A program made the translations under genes and the position numbers. 64,000 nucleotides of DNA from Carallia brachiata (lineage: Eukaryota > Streptophyta > Magnoliopsida > Malpighiales > Rhizophoraceae): assembly GCA_021464245.1 (NCBI GenBank), contig JADCRB010000001.1, forward strand, positions 7,126,152 through 7,190,151. The letters are read 5' to 3'. The notes under the pieces are model-generated. The model had not been told where the DNA came from, ran no database searches, and saw only the letters and a program-made list of their open reading frames with translations. Positions 45,236 through 57,100 of this stretch are shown here, piece by piece; positions within the stretch are counted from its first letter, which is position 1, and each line of letters opens with the position of its first letter.

Positions 45236-47150
45236 TGGCAGGAATGCAATTAGCGTGCCATTTTTTTTTTTTCAAGTTATGTCTTGTTCCACTTGGTAAA
45301 AATGCTCCTTTGTATTGTTAGTTATATCTGCGTTTTATCTTCTTCTGCTCTGCCTTGTTTCTCCTGTGACTCCAAAGTAGTAGCAATTATACATTATACA
45401 GTTTTAAAATTTTTTAAAATATTTTATTGCTTGTTTTAACATCTATTTAATTTTAAATTTTAAATTTGTAATTTTGTTTTTATTTTTTTAATAAAAATTG
45501 TATTAAATTGATAATTTATTGTATTTTTATATTAAATATGACTGTACACTATGGATTCAAATCCACTCCCTTCGGGAGAGTGGATTTTATCCAACAGCAC
45601 GTAGGCATTGGACCTGTTACCCAGAAGGGTCCAGTCCAGGCCAGAAAATTTGTGTGCTTTATTATGGATTGGATTTATGGGTAGACGGTGACTACCCCCT
45701 ACAAATCACAAATCACAATGCCCCGCCACTCACATCTTGCTTTTGATGAGGGAGGGAGGCAGGCAGGCTCTGTCAGCAATTTTGGTGTCTGCAATCCATC
45801 TAGATGGAGTGTGGCTGAGCAACTTTTGCATTGGGCCAAGCAACCATCATGACTGTTAACTAATGAATAGATTAAATATTTTTTTAATAGATATTTTAAT
45901 AATTAAAATTTTTATTTTTATTTTAAAATTTTTATATTTATATTTTAAAAAAAGATAATGAGATTCATAAAAAAAAAGAAGAGTTATTTCTTATAATACC
46001 GTATACATCTTAATAGAACGAGAAAAGGAGAATGAAGTGGCTAGTTGCAGCCCTTGCATACATATATTGGATGATGGCAGTGGCATATTTATACCCCAGA
46101 GAAAGGCTGCTTAATTAATGGGTTTGACTTATAAGAAGGCGTTGTAGCCGTAAACCCACCGTTTTAACATCCATATCCAATGTTGGTAAGATCTAAGGTT
46201 TACTTCAGCCTTATCCAACAGATGACACATAAATTAATGAGGATAGATACACAACTAAAAAAAGAAAAAAAAATTGTGGGATCCATTATCCATTATCCAT
46301 CATCCATGTCAGTCTAGTCGACAAACTTGACCAAGTCGATCGCCTATATTTTCTATCCGATTACTTTGGGCTTCCTCTTGTTTATTGGCTTGGCTAATAA
46401 TCATCCATCAGCTTTCACTACTCCCCTATCCTTATTATATTCAGCTTCCAATTTAAGCTTACTCTTTTTTTTTTGTTTTTTTTGAGCAATCCAATTTAAG
46501 CTTACTCAAAAAAAACAAAAAAGAAAAAAAATAAAATCCTATTTAAGAATTTTTTTTTCTCTCTCTTTGATTTTATTCAGCTGCCAAAAGGGCCGGTTTT
46601 AGATTTAGTAGATTTAGTTTCATCGCCCCCACCCCCCTTCTCTCTCCTCTCTCTGGCATTACTAGTGAATAATTATTTACAATAAATAAAAAAAATTAAC
46701 CAAATTTTAAAGAAGATACTTAATTTATACACAAACAAATTTTACTTACATATGTGGCAATCCACAACCTAATTAATCACAATGTAAAGCGAGTTATGTT
46801 CGTAAAATTAAATTGTTATATAAAACAATTTTAATTATGTAATGACTTGTATTATTTTATGACTATTTTAAAAATGCCTTAATCACCAAGTTTTTTCTTA
46901 ACAATATATGTCATATTTTTATTCTTAGAAGGTGGATATATGTATATATATATATACAATTTCATTACTTTTACATGAGTTGGAGATAGCTAATTACTAA
47001 AGATGTACGCTACCAGTGAAAGACTAAAAATAAGTAAATAACTAAAAATGTAAAGACACTACCTGAAATATATTGGCCAGTTAATTAATATTCAACCGCT
47101 CCTAGCAAAACCATATTAGCCGGAGCCATTGCAAATTTTAAGCCATCAAT
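45236..47150. other. Intergenic AT-rich DNA with one stable hairpin
   Basis: No gene supported. A hairpin lies at 45,559-45,587: AAATCCA-CTCCC, loop TTC, GGGAG-(AG)-TGGATTT. The rest is AT-rich filler with short microsatellites. Confidence 0.5.
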
Positions 47151-47491
47151 CTCCACTCCCTCATCCTCTCTCTCTCTCTCTCTCTAAGACTTGGCTCTAT
47201 AATAACCCTAAACCACCATTTTTGAAAGAAGAATAACAAAAAAAAGGAGGAACCTCTTCCAACCTCTTCCCTTATCGTTTTCTGCGTTTCGCCCCCTCTT
47301 CCTTCTTCTCTTAGTAACAGTCGTTTAAGGTCCAACCCAAAAAAAAACAAGGAAAAAGAAGACTACAAACCACCATTATATTCTTGAAATCACTTTTTAA
47401 TTCTGAGGCCTGTTTTGCGGTTGTTACAGGAGAAAACTAACTAAGCTTTCGTACATATATATATCTATTAAGGTATTAATAAATAACAATA
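47151..47491 (+). promoter_or_regulatory. Promoter/leader of the dormancy-associated gene
   Basis: A (CT)n tract at about 47,167-47,187 is followed by CTATAATAACCC (near 47,197), a possible TATA box. A pyrimidine-rich leader with TTCTTGAAATC follows up to the ATG at 47,492. A second AT-rich TACATATATATATC lies 40 bp before the ATG; which one sets the start is not clear. Confidence 0.4.
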
Positions 47492-48962
47492 ATGGGATTT
47501 CTCCATAAGCTATGGGACGAAACGCTGGCGGGCCCTGCACCTGAAACCGGGCTCGGCAAACTGCGCAAGTATGATTCTTTCTCCGCAAGGTCATCATCGT
47601 CACCATCCATGGCGGTGCCGGAAGAGGAGATGGCGATCAGTCGCAGCATTACCGTTCTTAGAACCAAGTCAGATTTCATGAAGAACCTCTCAGTGGACAC
47701 CGGTTCCGCGCCTGGATCGCCTCTTGCAGGCAGCGCTCCTGGCACGCCTTTCACACGTAAGTAATATATAATTAATATATATGTGTGCATGTTTGATAAT
47801 AATTAATATACGAATGAATGTTTGAACAATCATCGATTTAGGAAATGAAATAAACTATATGACAATAACTATATTAACTGTTGTTGGGGTTTATTTTAAA
47901 AAAAAAAAAAGTCATGGCATAATTATAATAATTGAGTTGGCGTACGTGATGAACCAGCTGACTAACATAAGAAATTTTCTTATGAAATTTGAACACTCTG
48001 CATGTAATCGAGCAAGGAATGGACAAGTTAAAATTCTATGACTAATTAATTTGCAGAGGGTTGAGGAAGAGGCCAGAGAGAAAGTCGATTTAGATTATGA
48101 CTAATTACTGGGTAATTTTAACGATGTTAATTAATTATGGGGTTTTCATTCATTTATTCGTTCGGAGAACATGCATATATAATTAATTGATTATGTAATT
48201 TGGGTTTATGTATGGATGCATGGCATGCAGCTGGGACACCGCGAGGGGATTTCAAGAGAATGGCGAGGAGAAAAGATGCACATGAACACGCCGAGCCCAC
48301 GAGTCCGACCGCTATCGATTGGTTCTTCTTCTCTTTCTTTTTCTTTTTTTTTTTTTTTTTTAATTAATTCCTTATTGTTTGCCCTTTTTCCTCTTTTTTT
48401 TTTTTCGACCACTTATATTTTGCCTTTTCTTTTCATTGTATATGTAAGTGACCCGACTGAATGCCAGTGTTAGATATCTTAAAGGCCGTAGTATATCTTC
48501 CACTAGCAAAGTTGGGCTCCTACGCCTAGGATTTGTTCTTGTTAATTAAGCCGTAGCCTTGTGGGCCTTAAAGTAATGCCAAAATGTCAGTCATAGATTT
48601 GAAAAAAAAATATGTGGATTTTAGCTAATAATTATTCTAATTTTCGATAAAAGTTTTAAGGCCTGGAGTACATGTTTCTTTCTTTATTAGAAGTATATTA
48701 AAGAAGCCACCAGAAGTGTGGATTCTTATCAGAGTTGTTTAATTAGACTCTTCGTTATAGGTATAGAATTCAGGTGGTTGTCCTTAGGATACAAAAGGGA
48801 ACAAAATAAGAATTAGATTAAAGAAGCAAACAAAATTGTTTCAATTCTTTTGTGATTGTACTTAGATTGATGCTAAATGTCCTTTTGATTATGGCAGTCC
48901 CTAATGTCTGCCTATGTGAATGCGTGAATTGCAGGATTGTGATAAGTGCTTTGGATCGTTGA
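47492..48962 (+). CDS. Dormancy/auxin-associated (DRM1/ARP) family protein
   Basis: Three exons: 47492-47756, 48231-48321, 48935-48962, giving 127 residues. The N-terminus MGFLHKLWDETLAGPAPETG and GLGKLRK is the family signature. A Ser-rich middle follows, then SAPGTPFTPGTPRG, and the conserved end PTSPTAIDW-IVISALDR, split across the second intron. These are small, probably disordered proteins induced in dormant buds and repressed by auxin or sugar; their biochemical role is unknown. The third exon is only 28 bases and is missed by frame-based searches; it is supported by the acceptor TTGCAG and by the conserved ending. The second donor, TTG|GTTCTT, is weak, and the intron starts with a long T-rich run. 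If that intron is retained the protein gains an F/L-rich tail of about 40 residues. Confidence 0.9.
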
Positions 48963-50590
48963 AAGAGGAAGCAACGATTTTGCCAACATTAAACTTCTTG
49001 TACATAAATTTCTGTATATATGTCTATATAATCTCATGCACCCTCCATATCTATGTACATAAGCATGAATAGGAAAATAATCTAGAGTCTAATACTATAT
49101 ATATAATATTTACACTAATAATAAGACAAGTTGGTTCTGTTGATTTAGCTATGACTGAATTAGGAACCAACTACTGCTTCTTGGAGTTTCAGAGAGAGAG
49201 AGGGATGGAGTATGATATATTTGACGCCCATTTTTCAGCATACATGTTTTGTTGAAGAATTGGTGGTGTCCATTTTGTTGTTTCTTTATCTTTCATTGCT
49301 TTCTTCTTTTCGATGTGTGCTTGTTTGTAAATATGGCCTTGTTGTACATATACGGATTTGTACCATTCAACCTCAAACTTAATGAAGCTTGAAGAATTTA
49401 ATTAATGAGCTAGCTTGTCTCTATGAATCTCCACCCCATGTGTGTGTATATATATATATGTATGGACTTCTCCACAAATGTTTCCATTCCTCCATTCTAT
49501 TGCTTTTTTTTTTTTTCTTTGAGTGATATAGACCATTAGAAAAGACTGCATTGAGCAAAGTCCATTCTATTAATGGTGCTAATATGATTTTCAAAAAATC
49601 GTGTCAAAAATAGATGATAAATAACAAATTAAACTTTCGTTTAGCCCACAATAGAAACTGCATTTTATGTTGTTTAATTTATTCCTAGCTTTATACATAT
49701 TGATAAAGGGGAAGGTATAGAGGCAGCACGAGCATACAAAATGTGAAAACCTACCTTGGAAAACAAAATAAACAGAAAATCTTTCATTCAAATTTGAAAT
49801 ATATAGCTTTAATTAACTTGGAGTAATTAATCGTTAAGAAGTACAAACAAAAAAAAGCAAAAAAAAAATACAATATGTAATTTTACTGTTGACGGTCTCA
49901 TTATCATTAACAATAATAACCAAGCTCAAACAATAATAATAATAATAATAGTAATAACCGTTGTAAATTCTTGCACAGACTCAGCCAAGCCAGAAAACAT
50001 CAACTAAGCACAAGTTTATTCAGTTTGTTTTTTAATTCACTTTAATACTTACATGCTCAATTTGAATTTCATCAACCACGCTCAAAAAAAAAGTTTAACT
50101 CAATTTTTGGATCAATTAATTAGAAATTTCATTGAACGTAAATGAATTGAACTTATTGAAGAGACATTAATCCACTTAATTTAACATTTCTTTAAACATC
50201 AATGCTAAAATTCATCGATTTTTTCGTCGTTAGCAAAATTAATAAAAAAAGAATAATCTACAAGACTAAAAATTTCAAACTCAAATTTCAATCAAAGTTA
50301 ATTAATATAAAAAAGGTCAAAATGACAAATACAATGTAACTGCAAAACACACAAATAATAAAATAAATAATAATTTCAATCCAAGGTAACAAAAAAAAAA
50401 ATCGCAAATCACAATTTTATTTTTCCCAAATTACCTCTGAAAAAAATCATCAGGCAAAGTTAAGGACGCCGGCGGCAACCCCAGGCTCGTCACGTGTCCC
50501 CGCCTTTCTTCTCCGACGTCGTCGTTGCTCTCCCCTCCGCACCCCAAAAATAAGCGGAAAAAAAATTTGTCTGTCCGCTCTTTCCATTTT
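48963..50590. other. 3' flank and intergenic DNA
   Basis: The DRM-family 3' UTR probably runs to about 49,400. Beyond it is AT-rich DNA with an (AAT)n tract at 49,932-49,950. A short GC-rich stretch at 50,460-50,560 carries GTCACGTGTCC, an ABRE/G-box-like core, but no gene follows it. Confidence 0.45.
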
Positions 50591-53380
50591 CTCTTATAAA
50601 TCAAGATAGGACTGAGTATCTTTCGTGAATAGGATTACAAACGAGTTGACACGTTTATTAAAAATTTGGTGACTCAATTCAGTAAGAACTTGACTCAGTC
50701 TCGTTTATTTAGCTAAATGAACAATACACGAACCTAAAAACAAAACTTGTTTAATAAACGAGTCGAACTTAAACAGAGGTATACTCAACTCGATTCAGAC
50801 TCGTGAATAATTAGTTTAAAACTCATTTAGATATCGACTGATATCTCATTAATAACTCGTTTAATACGTATAATTATGAACTGATTTAATGTATCAATAA
50901 TACTTAATTGTATCATTTAATTTTTAATACAAATAGTTACCAATTTAGCGTTATATCTTTTATTTCATATATAGTTATTTGGATAAGACTTATATGTGAT
51001 TAGAGCTGTAAGCAAGTCCATTCGTTCGTTAAAATTTCAGTTACTCGGTTTGATAAAAACTTAAGAATTCATTCGTTTAATTAAACAAGTGATACATAAA
51101 TTTAAATTCAAAACTTATTTAATTAAATAAACTAAATCTGAACAAATATAAACTTATTTAAACTTATGAATAGTTCATTTAAAAATTTATATATATAATA
51201 ATTAAAAAAAACTCATTTATTATATTATAATAATAACTTCATCAAACCCATGTTTAAAATTATATAGTACATATATTTATATTTATATTTATATATTAAA
51301 ATTAAATATCTATTTTTAATTATTTAATTTTATTTCAATAAATAATTTTAATCCTTTCATTTTATATATAATAATAAAATTTTTTAATTTTAATTATTTT
51401 ATTGATATTATAAAATTAAAGGGATAAGCATATTTTTAGTCCTATACGTTTGTCCTTTTTTTACGCAGTTCCATAACGTTAGAGCCTTTTATTTAAGTCT
51501 TACACGTTAATGAGTCATTTTAATCGAGTCCAGTTTTGGACGGACGTTTGGTTGACCGTTAAATACAACATGACCGCCGCATTAAAATATTACAAAAAAA
51601 GAAATACTTGATTTTAACGTATTAAAGTGAATGAAAAATAAAATACACTATTTCGAATAAATATACGTAAATATAATTATAAAAATAAAAAAATTTCAAT
51701 AAATTTAAAAAAAAAAGAAAAAATTAAAAAAAAAATAGTTGGAGACCTGGTTGACTATTAACTACTGCTTTGACTACGTGAAAATATTATGAAAAAATAG
51801 AAATACGTCATTTTAATGTATTAAAGTGAATAAAAAATAAAAGATATCATTTTAACTTATTAAAGTGAATAAAAAAATAAAAATAGTCATTTTGATTAAA
51901 TATCGTAAATACAATTGTAAAAAAAAATTAAATTCAGTAAATTTAAAAAAAAAATAGAAAAAAAATTATAAATTTTGTTTATACAAAATATTAATTTTTA
52001 AAATATTTAAAATTATCAACAATTAAAAAAATAAAAAAAAATAAAAAAATTCATTTTCTCTTCTCATTCCTTTCTCTCTCCTCCCTCCTCTCTTTCTCTC
52101 TCGCCTCTCTCCCCTTCGTCTCTCTCTCCTCCCTCCTCCCCATCTCTTTTCCTCATCCCTTTTTCTTTCCTTATCATCGTCCTCTTCCTACCTACTTTCA
52201 CATTTTTGTAGAAAAAAATTGTTGAATTATATGAACACAAAATTGGATCTTAATGACAAGGAGAGAGAAAGGGAGGAAGAAAAAGAGGGGGAAAGGGAGA
52301 AGACAGAGATGGAGGAGAGAGAGGCGAGGAGAGAGCAGGAGAGGTGATGAGAGAAAGAGAGGAGGGAGGAGAGAGAAAGGAGGAAAGAATTGAGAGAAAC
52401 TAATTTTTTTACATTTTGTTTAATTTTTTTAATTTTTAATAATTTTAAAAATATTTTTTAAAAAATTAATAATTTTCTTTTATTACTTTTGGGGTTTTTT
52501 TAATTTTTTTGTTTTTAAATTTATTAAAATTTTAATTTTTTAATTTTTTTACAATTATTTTTACGTATATTTAATCAAAATGACATATTTCTATTTCGTC
52601 ATTCATTTTAATAAGTTAAAATGACATATTTTTATTTTTTATAATATTTTAATGTAGTCAAAGCAGTATTTAACAGTCAATCAGGTCTTTATCTAAATTT
52701 CTTTAATTTTTTTCTTTTTTGTTTTTAAGTTTATTAAAATTTTAATTTTTTTATAATTATATTTACGTATATTTAGTGAAAATGACATATTTCTATTTCT
52801 TTCACTTTAATATATTAAAATAACGTATTTTTATTTTTTCATAATATTTTAACGTAGTTAAAACAATATTTAACAGTAACTAGGTTTTCAACTAAATTTC
52901 TTTAACTTTTTCTTTTTATTTTTAAACTTATTGAATTTTTTTAAAATTATATTTATGTATATCTATTGAAAATAGTGTATTTTTATTTTTTTATTCACTT
53001 TAATACGTTAAAATCACGTATTTTTATTTTTTTTATAATATTTTAATTGATGTTAACGCTAATTTTAACGGTCAAATAACCCTCCGTTCAAAATTGGACT
53101 TGATTAGAATGATTTGCTAACGTGTAGGATTTAAATAAAACGACTCTAACGTTATGGAGATGCGTAAAAACAGAGTAAACGTATAGGACTAATAATATAC
53201 TTATCCCTAAAATTAAATAATATCGTTAAAAGTTCGAAAGTTTAATTTAATAATAGTAGATTAGACTCGAGCTCAGTTCATTAGTAAGCAATATTAATCC
53301 CGAAACCGATTTTTAAGTTATTTTAAAATACCTGAACCTGACAAATATTTTTAAACCTTAACTTTGCTCACTCATTTGTA
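50590..53380. mobile_element. Decayed AT-rich element interrupted by a younger MULE
   Basis: The flanks of the MULE (50,590-51,420 and 53,209-53,380) contain repeated, degenerate ACTCGTTTAAT / CGAGTTGA / GACTCGAGCTC words of the kind seen in common dispersed plant DNA transposons. The ends cannot be placed. The MULE and its target duplication lie inside this sequence, so this one is older. Confidence 0.4.
51421..53208. mobile_element. Foldback non-autonomous Mutator-like element (MULE), 1,788 bp
   Basis: Bounded by GGGATAAGCATA… on the left and the inverted …TACTTATCCCT on the right, and flanked by a perfect 9-bp target duplication AAAATTAAA (51,412-51,420 and 53,209-53,217), the hallmark of Mutator-type transposition. 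The inverted similarity does not stop after a short terminal repeat. It runs through both arms (about 51,421-52,150 against 52,258-53,208) with a loop of only about 100 bp. The arms contain inner tandem units around ACGTATTAAAGTGAATRAAAAA. The arms end in a CT-rich block (52,060-52,145) facing its GA-rich complement (52,258-52,395). No transposase frame exists. Confidence 0.93.
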
Positions 53381-53384
53381 GTTC

Positions 53385-54150
53385 TATCAGTAAAGGACGA
53401 CGTCCTTAAGTCCTCGTCGGCGGCCGCCGGCTCTCCAGAACCAAAACGCAGAATCACGGTGACGGTGGCCTCCGGGCATCCACCTATGCCGACGACGACA
53501 ACGACAACTCAACCTCCTGCGCAGCAGCAACAGCAAAATCAGGTTTCGAAGACGAATGGAGGCAGCGCCGGCGGCCGAGGTGGCGGAGGGAGATAGGACT
53601 GCTGGATTGAGGGGCCGACAGGGGAAAGGTACTTGGAATTGAGCAGAGGGAATCTGAAGCAAAGGCACCGGAACCGTAAGGAAGTTGCCGACATTGTGAG
53701 AAGCCGAGGGGACTATGCCAGAACGGCCAAGACCATTATCAACTGCAAGAATCGGATCGACTCCGTTAAGTTAGAGAAGGCCAAGTCAGCTGCCGGCGGT
53801 GGCCACAGTCAGTGGACGTTTTTTCGGGGCAGTTGGAAGAGCTGATCGGTCCCACTACCAATTTTCCAACTTCAATTCCGTCCGATATCAATAGTAAAGT
53901 TCCCGTGGGAACCCCACTTGGGATACATTTCTGGTGTCTAAGAAGAGTCATCGGAATTTGTTCCGGAAAAGGAGGCAGATGGAGACTGTGGTGGATTCCG
54001 CTGATTATAGTTTTGGGCCGGAGGAGAAACGGCGGAGGGGGTGGTGCAGAGTGAGGAAAGAGTGGGAAAGGAGTTTGGTTAGGATGCTTACTAAAGAAAT
54101 CGTGAAATTCGGTGAAGCATATGTGATTAGATTTGTGGGCTTAGACTTGG
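53385..54150 (+). pseudogene. ASIL-type trihelix transcription factor pseudogene
   Basis: Clear but broken similarity to plant trihelix (ASIL1/2-like) repressors. A basic, Pro/Thr/Gln-rich start (SPEPKRRITVTVASGHPP, then TTTTTTQPPAQQQQQ) meets an in-frame TAG near 53,594. The trihelix core follows in pieces: GERYLELSRGNLKQRH, KEVADIVRSRGDY, QCKNRID-like INCKNRIDSVK, and FFRG. Further on in other frames are QLEELIGPT and the C-terminal TKEIVKFGEAY. The segment expected between DCW and GERYLEL is missing, and there are several frame changes. The damage is too extensive for assembly error. It is intronless, as the parent genes usually are, so a retrocopy and an ordinary duplicate cannot be told apart. 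Confidence 0.85.
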
Positions 54151-54189
54151 TCTTTAGTTGTTTTATGGTTACTTTAGATATCTAAAGAA

Positions 54190-57100
54190 AAGAATGCGAA
54201 ATAAAAAATATATATTTATTATTTTATTATTTTTATAAAAAAATTTATACTTTTTTATTTAAATAATTTATTTTTTTTAATTTTTCATAAATTATTATTT
54301 ATTTATTTTTTTTAATTATTTTCTTTGGCACAATTTTCTCTTTTATCTAAATAATTTATTTTTCTAATAATTTTTCTCACAAACTATTATTTATTTTTCT
54401 TTCTTACTATTTTCTTTCTCATCATTTTCTTTATCACAATTTTTTTCATTTATCTAAATAATTTTATTTTTTCACAACTTTCTTTTCTACACATTTCTCT
54501 TAATCTAAACACATTAAAATTAATACATAGAGAGTTCAATTACGTGGACATACAAGAAAAAATGCCTTATTAATATACACCTTACTAAGCGTTGTCATCA
54601 AGAATTTTTGTTAGATTTTTATGTTGTTTTCGTGGGTTGAAAAAAATAATAATCCCCTCCCCCTTCCTACTGTGATTTAGCTTTGAATTGGGGATTTCTA
54701 TTGTTAGGTCTGTTTGTTGACACGCTTAATTTATCGCACTTTGTAACTTCTCACAATTAGGGACCACTTGTCTTATTTTACTTGTAGCTCACATTTGGAT
54801 GCTTTGTAACAGTTTTTTTTTTTGTTTTCCCTATCAACATGGTAGAATGTCAGTGGCATATTTGAGACTAGAATATTGGTGGTGTCCATTACAAGAATCC
54901 CATGATAAAAGAATTGGTCAATGCCTGTAAATTTAAGGAAATGTACAATCACTTCTTTCTAGAATTGGTTCCTACTGGTAACACGAATGTAGTGAAACAT
55001 TCTAATGGCATCGTCAGTTGGAATTTGTTTTCTAATCTTTGTAGTGCTATTCCTTTACCTCATCTAGAAAGAATTTTATCATAACAAAAGGCCAATTCTT
55101 AGTTGAAGACAGGTGTACTGCAACTTTGCGAGCAAGAATTGTACGAGCAAGAGAGCAACCCCACTTTGGCATGGTGCTGTCTGCTAGCCTTAGTGGCTAT
55201 GTACTTGTAAATTCGGGCAAATTACGAACGAACGAAGCCTATTTTTGAGTGCCAGGCCAGGTGAGATTGTATAAATGAAAACTTACATAATTGGCTGTTA
55301 AAAAATGAACATAAAAGACAGAAGAGGAACTTCTTTGTTGGCTTCTCCCACTTATACTTGAGCAGGCGCCACTGTCAACAATGGAGCTCTTCAGTTGCAT
55401 TTTTAGAGCAAGTGCCAATTGAGATTCCCCTGAAGTGATGAAAGAGCCAGGAAATATCCAAATGTGAAGATAATGGTGCGGCTGGGACCAGTGTTCGAGC
55501 AATAACTTCATTTCCTTTTTTTTTCCTATCTTTTGAGTTCATTAGCGCCAAAATAAGAAACTCTATATTGAATATTCTTTGTTGAAGTTTGTATATTCCT
55601 TCACTCGATGTGAGGAAACTGTCTATTTTACATGGGAGTTATAGACTGGGCTACATTGTCAAAGAAGGAATCAATCATGAGAAGGGGATAAAAAAAATAT
55701 CGAATTCTTTTTCTTTACTCTCAATCTACTGCCATTCTCATGTCCTTGGTGAAACAGGAGATGAGACCTCATTCAAACTTTCTTGCACAGAAATCATCAT
55801 ATTGGTTACCGTAGTCTAAAGTGATCTATAAGACTATAATCATGGTGAACATACCTTTTTGTATTAGTACCATTTACTCAATTATATCCAAAGAATGAGA
55901 ATTAAAAGAAATTGGAGTGAAAGTCGTAATATAACGGTAAAAACATCAAATATTATAAAGTTAAAGGTTTAGAATTTGAGTGCTTATTAAGGTAATTGGT
56001 AATATTATGTAAGTTATACCGCAACTATTTGGACCGTTTGCACCTTATGAATATAAGTACAATACTCTTTAACGGATTAGTTAAGATACCAACCCTACTC
56101 TCTCATTTCTTAAAAAAAAAGAAGTAGAAGTAACTACACAAATATAATAAATATAACAATCAGTAAATCTCTCTTCGGAATACATGTCAAATGAAGTACC
56201 CTTTTATTTAACTAACAAGAATTGTTTGATAGCTGCTGGTGGTCCTGTCCATAAATTAAAAGTTGTTCATAAGAATTGAAAGGCAGATAAATGTCATTTT
56301 TCCCTATCTTTATACATGATTCATTTCAATGCATTTGAATTGAGGAATTTCGTCCCATTGGTTATTTTGACAGCAAAAATTTGACAAAGTATAAAAGTTC
56401 TTTTAATTTGAAAATTGATTGAAAAATAATATTAGAGACTTAATCATACAAATTTGAAACATTTAAGAGTTTTTTTTTTTTGGTCAATTTAAAAGTTAAT
56501 TTGATATCTTAGCCTCAAGCCCAAGGACCAATTAGGCGGTGGTCCAAGGTCTAACCCCTAAAAAGTCAGAAAACAAGGTTATACTAATAATAATAAGAGT
56601 GGAAAGTACAGTTCGTCTAATTGATTGGTTCTAATGGACCAAACCGCAACCTAAACTTGATGAGTAGCTGGCAACCCTACTTTTCATCGATGGATATAAA
56701 TTTTTTTTTTTTTTTTTTTTTGGGTTTCTGGTGAGATAAAGTGGATATTTTGGCGTATCTTTTTTCCTTGATGATGCAATCCAATAACATTACGCATCCC
56801 ATTTATTTAATGATTAAAAAGAAGCCATAAAAAAATAAAAAAATAAAAAAAGCACCTCCAATTTGCTCTTCATTTATGGCACAGAAGAGAAAGATCTTAC
56901 AATACTGATTTGGTCTTTAGGTTATCCTTTAACATCATTTAAAAGTGTTCTTATTTGTGTGTTTCTTCAACTTAATCAGATCGTAATAATCACAGTAATG
57001 ATGACAACAAAATGTTTGACTAAACATAACCTTTTTCATAACAGCAAAATATTTGACTAAACAGACCTATTTTATTAATATTTAAGTGATAAATTTATTT

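Noticed and set aside
47138..47790. Minus-strand frames opposite the DRM-family exon 1
   Set aside because: They oppose the conserved + frame and a CT tract; no family match.
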